Shown here: positions 47,226-57,844 of the stretch, one piece after another
How the letters are laid out: every line of letters begins with the position of its first letter
Position numbering within the stretch: position 1 is the first letter of the stretch
Source: Tuctoria greenei
Lineage: Eukaryota; Streptophyta; Magnoliopsida; Poales; Poaceae
DNA length: 64,000 nucleotides
Reading direction: 5' to 3'
NCBI GenBank assembly: GCA_036927565.1
Contig: JAYESD010000001.1
Coordinates: forward strand, 5,766,001-5,830,000
The notes under the pieces: generated by a model
What the model saw: only the letters and a program-made list of their open reading frames with translations
Databases searched by the model: none
What the model was told of the DNA's origin: nothing
Made by a program: the position numbers and the translations under genes

Positions 47226-47590
47226 GGAGCTTAATTTGCTTATTTTTGCTTAATTTACTTAAATATGCATGAGTGGTTTATTTTATTATGATTAATTTGC
47301 TTCATTATGCTTAATTTCCTTATTTTTCCTTAATTTGCTTAAATATGCATTAGTGGTTTATTTTATTATGATTAATTTGCTTAGTTATGCATAATTATGC
47401 TTAATTTCCTTATTTTTGCTTAATTTGCTTAAATATGCTTAAGTGGTTTATTTTATTATGATTAATTTGCTTAATTATGCATAATTATGCTTAATTTCCT
47501 TATTTTTGCTTAATTTGCTTAATTACGCTTAGGTGGTGTATTTAATTATGTTTAATTATGCTTAAATTGCTTAAATTATGGTTACAATTT
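47226..47590. repeat. AT-rich tandem repeat in the CACTA 5' region
   Basis: Three to four copies of a unit of about 100-115 bp, containing GTGGTTTATTTTATTATGAT and TTAATTTGCTTAAATATGC, run head to tail. No coding capacity. Confidence 0.75.
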
Positions 47591-47609
47591 TAATTTTGAT
47601 TGCTTGAGT

Positions 47610-48432
47610 GTTCTAGTACTATATATACATAAATGGGCTTCGGACAGGCTTGACAAGGCCCGACAAGGCCCATTTAGTGGTAAGGTAAAGTATGCGAACG
47701 ACGACGGTGAGGATGGCAAGCACCTGGAGGACCGTCGCTGGAGTAGGGGTATCGAGGAGAGAAGGGGATCGTCGCGGCTGCCGTATCTGGACTCTGGAGC
47801 GATGGAATCGTGGAGAAGAGAAAGGAAAATGAGTAGGGTTAGGTCGGGGAGGACTTTTATGTGGCCGATCTGAAGTGTGGACTGTCGGATATTATCTGAC
47901 GGCTCACTCGCCTCAGTCCTCCGCCTCCCCCGATGGCTTAGTCCTCTGCCTCCTTCTCTAAGACCAACTTTCCTCTCAGTCTTTCTCTAGTTCTTTCCTC
48001 TCTCTTAAATGACCTCAAAATGAAAATGAGCAACGTAACCTATAGCAATGTGTTACCCGTTTCGGATCGGCACGTCTCACATGCCATTGGCATGTGAGAC
48101 GTGCAGGTTCGGAATTGTCCCTTTTTGGACAGCCTCGGAGTGACCGAGGGGGCGTGGCTTGTGACGAGACGCGGGTCCGGATTTGGACGAGATTTCGGTG
48201 GCGTAACCCTGTTGTTCTCTGCTGCACCATTTTTGGGCGTGCAGTGGAGAACAGCGGGGTTATGCTGCCGAAATTTCGTTCGAATCCGGATCACGCGTCT
48301 CGTCATGAGCACGCTCCGCTCGGTCACTCTTGGGTGGGTTTAGGATCTATCTGCCTAGGTTGTAGGGCCGTGACACATAACATAACAATACATTAACGAC
48401 AATTTCTTTCGCGTTAAACTGCAGAGTCAAAC
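47610..48432 (+). promoter_or_regulatory. Upstream region of the CACTA transposase gene with a fold-back structure
   Basis: A TATA-like CTATATATAC lies at about 47,619. A perfect 17-bp hairpin with a 1-base loop is at 48,070-48,104 (GCACGTCTCACATGCCA and its complement). A second, long imperfect inverted repeat (arms of about 90 bp, roughly 80% complementary by eye, centre near 48,232) spans 48,138-48,330. The start codon follows at 48,433. The fold-back may be a nested MITE or part of the element's own leader. Confidence 0.6.
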
Positions 48433-51400
48433 ATGGGCGAAGACCGTAGTTGGATGTACACTGGTTGGAAGAGCAGAACTGGTGGTCACTCAGATGAGTG
48501 GTACGCCAAGATAGAAGCTTTTGTGGAACGAGCTTTTTCGTTGTCAAATAGCGATAAGGCGCGGTGCCCATGTACGAAATGCCGAAACGGAACGTTTTTG
48601 GACAAAGTGGAACTTACGTTGCACTTGTGTCGAAACGGTTACGTGTCACATTATGAGTTGTGGAACTTCCACGGCGAGACAGCTTCTCAAGCTGTACAAG
48701 AAGTGGAAGCTGACAATGATGATGCTCAAGAGGTTGATATGATGGATGAGATGCTGGAAGCTATACGACCAGAGCTTACAGAAGATACTCAAACAGCAGA
48801 GGTTAAAGAGTTCTTCAAACGTCTCAAAGATTCAGAAGAGGCTCTGCATGAACACACTAAAATGTCAATCCTCAATTTTGTGACTGGACTTATGGCAATT
48901 AAGTCTAAGTTCTTCTTTTCTAACAATTGTTACAACATGCTCATCGATTTGTTCAAAGATGCTCTTCCACAACCCAACAAAGTGCCTAAGGATATGTACA
49001 ACTCGAAGAAAATTCTTTCTGGTCTCGGGATGAAGCACGAAAAGATTGATGTGTGTCCGGACAACTGCATGCTTTTCTGGAGAGAGCATGCCAATGAGAA
49101 CAAATGTTTGAAATGTGGTCAACCGAGGTTTGTCGAAGTTGTTAATAACGATGGTAATACAGTGACGACGGAAGTCGCACGTAAGCAGCTTCGTTACTTA
49201 CGTGTGACACCGAGGTTGAAGCGGATGTTCCTTTCAAAAAAAACGGCCAGACACATGAGATGGCACAAAGAAGGTGAGCGTGAGAACAATGGAGTCATGA
49301 CGCACCCGTCCGATGGTGAGGCATGGAAGGCTCTGGACCGGTTCGACCCAGAATTTGCTCGTGAAGCGAGAAATGTTCGCATCGGGTTGACGACAGATGG
49401 GTTCACGCCGTTCAGCACAAACGCCGCACCATACTCCTGTTGGCCCGTCTTTGTCATTCCGTACAATCTTCCGCCGACCTTTTGCATGAAGAATGAGTTT
49501 ATGTTTCTTAGCCTCATTGTACCTGGGCCAGATCATCCTGGGTCACGTCTCAACGTGATGTAGAAACCGTTGATCGAAGAGTTGAAAATGTTGTGGACAG
49601 GAGTCGAAGCGTACGACTGTTACAAGAAACAGAAATTCAACCTCCGAGTTGCTTATTTGTGGTCCGTTCATGATTTTCCGGCATACGGCATGTTTTCTGG
49701 ATGGAGCACTCATGGTCGGTTGACGTGTCCGATATGTGCCTCGGACACCGATTGCTTTCGACTTACCCATGGAGGCAAGATATCTTACTTCGATTGTCAT
49801 AGACGTTGGCTACCTCCGAATCACTTGTTTAGACAACAGAGGAATGTCTTCAGAAAGAACACCGTTGTCACTAAAGGACCACCGAAACGTCTTGACGGGT
49901 CAGAAATATCTGATATGTTGGACAAATTGGTGCCAGATGAAGGTCGTCCTGGATATTTCGAAGGTTACGAAGACAAACACAATTGGACTCACATATGTGG
50001 ACTTTGGGAGTTACCGTATGTGAAGTCGTTGATTCTAAGGCACAACATTGATGTTATGCATCAAGAGCGTAACATGGCCGAATGTATCATAAGCACATGC
50101 ATGGACATGACGGGCAAAACAAAAGACAATTTAAAGGCTCGAAAGGATCTTGCCGAGCTTTGTAACCGTCAAACTCTTGAGCTCTCCGAAAATGGTGGTA
50201 AACCACGCGCTCCTTTCTGTCTTCGACCTAAAGAGAAAAAAGAAGTTCTCGAATGGTTGCAAAGGTTGAAATTCCCAGATGGTTACGCAGCTAGTCTGAG
50301 ACGAGCCGTGAATGTGAAAACGGGAAAGCTCATTGGGTTGAAGAGTCATGATTATCACATAATCATGGAAAGACTTCTGCCTGTTATGTTTCGAGGCTAT
50401 TTTGACGATGCAGTGTGGAAGGTGTTAGCCGAGCTTAGCCACTTCTATAGGCAACTCTGTGCTAAAGAAATCACGCCAGAGATGATGACTAAATTGGAAA
50501 AGGAGGTTCCGGTACTTTTGTGTAAGATGGAAAAAAATTTTCCTCCGGGATTTTTCAATCCAATGCAACATCTCTTAATTCATCTTCCATTTGAAGCGAA
50601 AGTGGGCGGTCCCATGCAATATAGGTGGATGTATCATATTGAAAGATCACTTAGATATCTGAAACCAATGGTTGGTAACAGGGCAAGGGTTGAAGGTTGC
50701 ATCGCCGAAGCTTTTACTCTTAAGGAAGTAGGATACTTCTCAAGTGTTTACTTTGCAGAGGAAAACAATGTTAATACTTCGGTAATGCGATACAATATAG
50801 ATGAGCAACCTCCTTGTAGCGATCTCTCCATTTTTGCAACAAGAGGCACTACTGTTGGTAGTTACACTTCGTATGATGTTAGCGAAAAAGAAAGGCGTGC
50901 TGCATTCTTCTACATGTACGCTAATATGGAAGAAATGAATGAATATTTCAAGTAAGTGTTTCTCCTACACTTATGCTTTTCACCATCTTTTCCGACACAT
51001 GTATTCTAATAGGTTCTCTTTGTCGTGTAGTATGTTCGACAAGCAAAATTGGAGACATAGACATCAACCCACGAGCAAGCAAATAGAACATATTCGACGG
51101 GAAGGAATAAACGGGGGATCTAATTTTCTCTCCTGGTTTCGAGATCATGTAACGTTTTCTCGATAACTAATCAATGTTAACAATGTTTTCTTATAACTTA
51201 AGAATGCTTACGTTTTCTAATAATTCCATATCTTGGACAGTGCCAAAAAGATGCCAACGTCCATGAAGATTTGCGACAACTATCCCGTGGAGTGGTTAAT
51301 GTTAGAAGCTATGGTCGATATGACGTCAACGGCTATCGATTCCGTACAACTCAATTTGAATCTCTTCGTCCTCTCGTGGCAACATGTAATACCGGAGTTG

Positions 51401-52011
51401 TGATGAGGGCAATCGATTCGCAAGATCATGAAACGCAGTACTACGGGATTATTAAAAAAATCCTTGAATTCACTTTTGTCGCAAACAAGCCAATTCGAGC
51501 GGTATTCTTTGACTGCGAATGGTTTGATTCCATTCGTGGAATTCGAGTAAACGAATTTGGCATGGTCGAAGTAAAACACAAGGAACGGTTGAAAGGATTT
51601 GATTCATTAGTTCTTGCACACCAAGTAGAGCAAGTGTACTATCTACCTTATCCATGCAATAAATTCAAAGCTTGGTGGGTGGTACATAAGGTGAATCCTC
51701 GTGAGCGGTTATACGCTCCAGGAGATGATGATTATCACGACGAAGCTGAGGTTGATTGTGTCTACCAAGAGGAAGAGTTGCCAGACTCCTTCTCAGTCGA
51801 GCCCGGTGTAGGACTCGATAACTTAGTTGGAGACGCTCAAGATATCGAGGCTGGCACGGAAGCGGAAACAGAATCAGAATCAGAATCTGAAGATATCGAT
51901 GACATAGTCGAACCTGCTGATTTGCGCAAACGAAAACGATATGCGCAACAAGAAGATCGATGGGCTGGTTTAAGGAGTAGGGTGCATGATCGTGATGTTG
52001 ATGAATTTTGA
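48433..52011 (+). pseudogene. CACTA transposase gene, TNP2/TNPD type, one internal stop
   Basis: Three exons keep frame: 48,433-50,951, 51,031-51,148 and 51,241-52,011, with GT...AG introns of 79 and 92 bp, giving 1,136 codons including the stop. The N-terminus is the transposase-associated zinc domain (DRSWMY...CPCTKCRN...YELWNFHGE). The middle is the Transposase_21 catalytic region (DGFTPF, PGPDHPGSRLNV, FPAYGMFSGWSTHGRLTCPIC, HNIDVMHQERNMAE). DUF4218 follows (PVMFRGYFDDAVWKVLAELSHFYR), then DUF4216 in exon 3 (FFDCEWFD), and an acidic tail. The only break is TAG at 49,561-49,563 (codon 377), one change from CAG, within NVM*KPLIEEL. In En/Spm this protein cuts the transposon ends. This copy would be dead unless the stop is read through. 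Confidence 0.9.
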
Positions 52012-52089
52012 AGTAACGTTTTATTCACTAATCTAACATTAATTTTGTATATTATCTTTGTATATTAATCATTTATTCCTTGCAATAGG

Positions 52090-54391
52090 ATGTCGTCAAA
52101 GGGGAAGGGGAAGGGGAAGCCAGTGAGAGGGTTTGAGCCGCCAGCAGACCCTTGCTCAGGGAGCTCGTTCCGTTCTAGTCGACGTGAGCTCTTTCTGGCA
52201 CACGCTCCACCCTCAGCTGTCGTGTGCTTTCAGCGGAGAGAGGTAAACTTTAGTTACTATAAATTTATTTTTGAAATTGCAATTGTTATTAATTATTAAT
52301 AAAGTCATTCCTTTTGTGCAGTCTGGCTCAGAGACTTCTGAGTCTGAGTTAGAGTCTGAGGCTAGGGGGCCGCTACAGGAGCCCGACTCAGAGGCTAGGG
52401 GGCCCTCTAGCGCTAGCCTCCCTTCGGAGCCGGCTAGCGCTAGCCTCCCTGGGCAGCCCTCTACCACTAGCCTTCCTGGAGGCTCCGGGGGGTCTGCAGA
52501 GCCTTCAGGGTCACAGGACGCGGCAGCGTCGCAGCAGAGGCGACGGACGAGGAGGACCCACTTTGCGGCTCCTCCTCCGGTTACTACTCAGCGGACCACG
52601 ATCCGTCCCGTTGGAGACAGGTATAAAAACTGTAAATAGTATACTAAATATTAGATGTTGTTTTTCTTTACTTAATGATTTAATATATTTTGTAGATGTT
52701 GGTACGACTTCTCGTTCACGGGGGCCGAGAAGCACCACAGGCAGGTTAACAGTGTCCTCGGTGCTATCGTCAAGTTGCACTACCCCGGTGTAATTGACGG
52801 TTTTCCTGCCCTGTCGTGGGATGACTATGCTCGGGTCTCTCACCCGGTGCACGGCACGGTTCAGGGAGCCGTGTGGCATGATTTTATGGTAAGTTTAACT
52901 GTTTCATTTTTTCAACTCCTTTGAATTCTTAATTGCATATCACTTAAATATTTGTTTGCTTAAAGTTGAGGTATCAAGTAGAGGAGCCGGGCATGGAGGA
53001 CCACGCGAGACGCGTGTTCCATTACAACGCTCGGAAGCTCACGACGGCGGCGTTGTCATACGCCCGGATTCAGGCCGTCAACGCTTACTACAAGCGGCAC
53101 CCCCGGGAGCAGGAGCAGGAGCAGCAAAGGGGTGTCTTTAGGAAGGACTCGGACTCCTACTTGACAGAGGAGCAGTACGCGGAGGTAAGTTTTTAATATT
53201 GTTAAATATTTACAATATCTACGTATGTTAACCGCGTTGATGAAAATGAAATATGTGCAGGTTAGTATTTCCTGGTTACAGGGCAACATCGAGGCGTACT
53301 TAGCTCTCTGTCGGTACTGGGCTAGCGACGCTTTTATCAACAAGTCCACGAAGGCTAGACAGTGCCGCATGGGGTCCGAGGGCAAGCACAACTATGGCGG
53401 TGACGGCTACTTGCGTTTGGCTAAACGCATGGTAAGTACCTTTTTATTTTATTTATGTGTTCTTAATATATTATTTATCTCACTAACACGGATGTACAGG
53501 AGCGAGAGCTGGGTCATGAGCCGACCCCGACCCAGGTTTGGAAGAGAGGTCACAAGGGAAGTGACCCTTCTCAGCCAGGGCAGTGTAGTCAGGTCGCAGC
53601 CGACCGACTGGTAAGTTTTCGAAATTCATCAATTTCATTATAACTAATACTATTATTGACATACTTACAAGATTTATTTGTTTTGTAGACAAAGTACGCG
53701 CAGGAGGTCGCGAAGATACACGGTGCGGATTACAATTGGGAAAGCGCGCCGATCGACCCCCAAGCCGCGTACGCAAGCGGAGGCGGGAAGGCCCACGGAC
53801 GGTGAGTTCTTCGTGTGTTTCATTTCTTTTTCAATTAATCTTCTTCTACTTAGTGTTTTCATTCTTTTGCAGGTTTGCCATTTTCGATGGAGTTGTCGAC
53901 TCGAGGTCGACGCGACCTTTGAGAGGCGCTTCATCGTCGCAGGCTTCGACCGCTGGGACCAGTGGTCGTCTCTCGCAGACGCAGCTGGAGCTCCAGGCCA
54001 TGAGGGAGTCGCTGACGCAAACTCAGGCAGAGCTGGAGAGGACGAGGGAGGAGCAGCAGAGGACGGCCTTAATGATGGCCCAGATGCAAGCAACGATGGC
54101 GGTAAGTAATTTAAAGTACCGTAGTTAAATTTCACAGCACTTAATAACATATATCTGCTAATATCTTGCAATGGCAGGCTCTTGCTCGACAAAGCGGTCA
54201 GGACATCCAGATTCCTACGCTTCCGCCACAGCAGACACCGGAGCAGGTAATATTGTCTATACCTAGGAGTTTGATTCCCTTTTCATTATGTTAAAAAGTT
54301 ATTTGCATCACATTTAATCCTAATTATGATTCTTTTGCAGGGTTCCGGAACGCGTCGAGATCCTGGAGGCAGTGGAGGGGGTAGCGTGTAG
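52090..54391 (+). CDS. CACTA second gene: TNPA-like / Transposase_24 protein, 10 exons, 535 aa
   Basis: Exons at 52,090-52,242, 52,322-52,620, 52,696-52,888, 52,966-53,184, 53,261-53,431, 53,500-53,610, 53,689-53,801, 53,873-54,101, 54,178-54,246 and 54,341-54,391 all have GT...AG introns and keep one open frame (1,608 nt). Exon 2 is a Ser/Glu/Pro-rich linker. Exons 3-7 carry the Ptta/En/Spm Transposase_24 region (CWYDFSFT, AVWHDFM, YWASDAFINKSTKARQ, GHEPTPTQVWKRGHK). Exon 8 is a Gln/Glu-rich coiled coil. Such proteins bind the subterminal repeats and bring the ends together. Exon 5 could instead start at 53,282, also in frame. No stop was found. The last exon has a second copy at 54,726-54,779. 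Confidence 0.82.
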
Positions 54392-54725
54392 ACACTGGAG
54401 CAGGTGAGAAACTCTCTTTAAGTGTATCTAATCAAGCTTTAGTAGTTTTTGGCCATGGTAGAAATGATTAGTATATAGTGAATAAGTTGTCAGTGCTTCC
54501 ATTTAACAAAAGGGCTAGTGATTATCGCTGATGTTTCCTTCTTATGTCGAAACTGATGTTCACTGAGTTAACAAAGGGCTAGTGCTTCCATTTAACTAGT
54601 GATATAGTACATTACTTCATTTGAAACTACATCATGCTTCCTTCTTTTGTCACTGATGTTCTTGGCCTCTTATGTTATCACTGAGTTGACATTGATGCTT
54701 ACTAGTGATTATGTTTCTTTTGCAG

Positions 54726-54779
54726 GGATCCGGAACGTGCCGAGAAGATCCCGGAGGTAATGGAGGGGCTAGCGTGTAG
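54726..54779 (+). other. Duplicate terminal exon of the CACTA second gene
   Basis: TTTTGCAG is followed by 54 bases encoding GSGTCREDPGGNGGASV and a stop. The real or first last exon (54,341-54,391) encodes GSGTRRDPGGSGGGSV. Both accept the same phase from exon 9, so the gene could end at either. The stretch between (54,392-54,725) has no other coding sign. Confidence 0.6.
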
Positions 54780-54934
54780 CCCGGTGGTTGTTGATGTTGA
54801 TTGTTGCAAATTGTGTTGTTGTTGATGTTTTGAACTATATATTGAAACTGTTATGTTGTGTATGATATTATTTGTTTGTTCTGTGTTCTCGCCATCGAGC
54901 GAGGTAGTCAGTTTCTGTTTTTTAAAAAAAATCG

Positions 54935-55325
54935 AAAACTTAACTTACGTCGGCTACGGGCAGGCCGACGTAAGTTAGCCCAGGTTAACTTACGTCGGTC
55001 AGGCCATACCGACGTAAGTTAAACCACTAAACTTACGTCGGTTTGCCCTGATCGACGTAAGTTACAGCACTTTACTTACGTCGGCCTGCCCAAGCCGACG
55101 TAAGTCCTCAGGCCCAGCCCAAGGCCCATCTCGACACTTAACTTACGTCGGCTTCCGCAGACCGACGTAATTAAGTTAACTTACGTCGGTGGCCGACGTA
55201 AGTCACCTTAATTACGTCCAAATGCCTACGTCGGCTGAAAGCCGACGTAATTAAGGGAAAACCGACGTAATTAAGTTACTTACGTCGGTTTAAGCCTTAC
55301 TTACGTCGGCTTTGGCCGACGTAAG
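54935..55325. repeat. Right subterminal repeats of the CACTA element
   Basis: About fifteen copies of ACTTACGTCGG or CCGACGTAAGT occur in both orientations, some shortened to AATTACGTCGG. They mirror the left end. They begin about 150 bp after the second gene's likely polyadenylation region. Confidence 0.85.
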
Positions 55326-55348
55326 TGACCGTTATTCCTGTAGTGTAA

Positions 55349-57230
55349 GACGACAAGTTCACAGAGATAGAGGAAGTATGTGTCAGTCCATCAATCTTAT
55401 TGTTCCGCATGATTTTTGTAGGATGATGTTATTCTTCATTTGGATGCCAAACGCCACACATATATATTTGATGCATGGTCATAACCCCGTGCATGCTTCA
55501 TGCCCAAGAGCCAATCCTGCACATATAGTACAGACACCTTTCCTAAAGATGAAATGTCTTTTTCGCTCGCGATAAGGCCACGAACTGCACATGGAAGTGG
55601 GAGCTGATTGCAATGCAATACACTGAAGAAATTTAAGTCAAACTAACACATACCTGCACTTAACCCACTAACTAGGGCCGGCCAACCATTAGATGGTGAC
55701 CCAACGCATGTGTGACAACTTTTGCAAGGAATGAACCAATTGGGCAGAGTTTCAAGCCTCACTAATCAAATACCCCTCGGTTTTTTAATTATTCATGTTG
55801 ATTAGCTCGAATTTAAGCTAACTAACGTCAATAATTAAAAAGCAGGGAAGTAGGTTGGGTAAACAGTTTTGCAGGTTTGATACTGAGCGAGTGCAACGAC
55901 GACGATTACTGTTTGCCTCACTTTTTGAAGTGCAAGCATGATCTTATGCAAATCACCTTTGCGAGCGATTGATCTCGATTAGGGGGCAAAGTACGCGAAC
56001 CACTCGTAGAGCTGGCTAGCTTCTCTCGTTTGGTTGGTCCATCGGGTAGGTACATCCGTGTTAATCCATGCTGAGACTAGCACGACCGGCTGCACCAAGA
56101 CTACTGTTCCATCTAATATCGCCATTATCCCTTGGCCTCTAAGCTAGCTAGCCGATTTGGGGGCGCGTGGGCGACCACCCCGGAAGAGGAATGCGCCAAC
56201 CACCGTTGCCATAGCAGCGCGGCGTGCAGGAGATCAGGATCGAGGGCTCGATCCCGTCGCGGGAAGCTCCTATAGTCCTATACCGTACTGTGGTCGCACG
56301 TTCCCACGTGCCAGCACGCCTGCCTGCTCCTGCTCGATCTCGATCACCATCAGAGAGCATACGCCACATGTTCTCCTACTCCGTATTTTCTTTTCCTCTC
56401 GACGATGGACGATGGTGACGAGTCGGCGTAGACGCGGTGCGTACTTTTATACATGTACAGACCGTACGTGTGAAAGTAGCTAGATTCTCGGAGAGACCGT
56501 ACGTCCGACAGAGGGGAATGGTGGTGGTTGCCAAGCAAGCTAGGAAATCGAAACCGAAGGATGATGGCAGCAGGGCATGCAGAATCCAACCTCCATGGTG
56601 AAAAAGGAGTCACAGCGCAGATGATGGTGGCCGGTTTTCTTCACCTGTCTGGTTGTCTGATCTCCTCGGGCTGCGAGCGCGGGAGAGGGTGGCAGGTGTC
56701 TTGGCATTCCAAGTTCGACCAGGGCTTTATGAACCGGCCAGGTCTATATGTTCAGGCGAACAAGGGAACTGTTGACGTTTGCTTGGCGAGTTGTTGAGCT
56801 GATACACCAGAAAGGAATAAAGCTAAGGGACCCGGAGGATGGAACAGCAGTACTCCTGTGGGTTCCTGGTAATGGATGTCACTGTCGCCACACTTTTCTT
56901 CATGTGGAAGACAGGAAGGGCCTCGTGAACGACGGGTAGTTGTGAGGAGAATGTGCACTGCGTTTGTTGTTACAGAAAATCTGCATTCAGATCGACGAGG
57001 ACTTGTTTGCACGGTTCGACCAAGCTTTCTAAGCACAGCCGCCCAAGGCGTTCTCCGGAAGAAGGGTTCCATTTGAAACTGTAATATCAGCAGTGTCTAT
57101 CTACTGAATAGGACCTGACGCCTTCGTCATATCGTACTCAGTAGCAACATCAAGCAGGAGACGGGAACGGAATGCAGTATCTCGCGCTGGACCATGGAAT
57201 ACCCACCGTTGCGGTTGTTCGACCTCATTA
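55349..57230. other. Intergenic, no gene recognised
   Basis: Short open frames occur here, but none carries a motif I know or a convincing splice pattern. At 56,160-56,480 there is a moderately GC-rich segment. I see no transposon ends. Confidence 0.5.
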
Positions 57231-57459
57231 CTGCCTCCTTCCTATAATAATTGTCATTTTGGATAAAATTCTTAATTTAAAATGAATTAAAAATCTTATC
57301 TAAAACAACAATTATTGTGAGAAGTAATTCACATCTTACTACCCTGAAGAGTGAAATTGACAGAATAAATGGCTAAAAAGATATTCCATCATTTCTTAAA
57401 AAATTGTCGTCTTTAATTCATTTTTTGAACTAAAAGTAACAATATTTTGAGAAAGGGAG
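57231..57459. mobile_element. Stowaway-like MITE
   Basis: A 229-bp AT-rich segment with TA on each side. Its left end, CTGCCTCCTTCCTATAATAA, pairs with the reverse complement of the right end, CTCCCTTTCTCAAAATATTG. Stowaway elements have CTCCCTCC ends and TA duplications. No coding capacity. It sits about 390 bp beyond the ORMDL stop codon. Confidence 0.65.
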
Positions 57460-57844
57460 TACATAACCATCGGACATATCAAGTCGGATGTCAACAGCTT
57501 GATCTGTGAGGATATTGCATTACCACACAGAATTATAACAATCATGAGGAATGACGCGTCTATGGATCTGAGTGCACCAAATCTACATCTACAGTAACGA
57601 TTGGCCGTGTTTGCTTACAGGACAGGCGCTTCTAATTCCACGATAGAGAGTGGAACCCTGAGCATGTAGCTACATGTGTTTACAAGTTCCACAAAGCATC
57701 ATTTCCCGCTTTCTTAGCATTTCTCTGTACAAAGATCACATGCCATCATACTAACAGCTCTTAAAGACTCAAACACTGCTCACTGGTACTCCCATGTGCT
57801 TATCCGGGCTAGTATCAATTCTGATTATCATAGACTTCCACGGC

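Larger units (their letters stand above)
37196..55345 (+). mobile_element. CACTA (En/Spm) DNA transposon with two genes
   Basis: The left end is CACTACAGGAATATCG. The right end, read in reverse, is CACTACAGGAATAACG, and similarity continues through TCACTTACGTCGGCC. TAA flanks both sides (37,193-37,195 and 55,346-55,348), the 3-bp duplication of this superfamily. Subterminal regions are packed with CTTACGTCGG units. It carries a TNP2-type transposase gene (48,433-52,011) and a TNPA/Transposase_24-like gene (52,090-54,391), both on the + strand. Without the 8.3-kb Gypsy element E inside it, it would be about 9.8 kb. Confidence 0.95.

Noticed and set aside
47604..47873. 89-codon + strand frame before the transposase gene
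   Set aside because: No domain, no splice link to the transposase, and it lies over the TATA-like region.
56528..56939. Overlapping 89- and 63-codon frames in the intergenic stretch
   Set aside because: No recognised motif, no clear start context or splice sites, and both strands are open in places.
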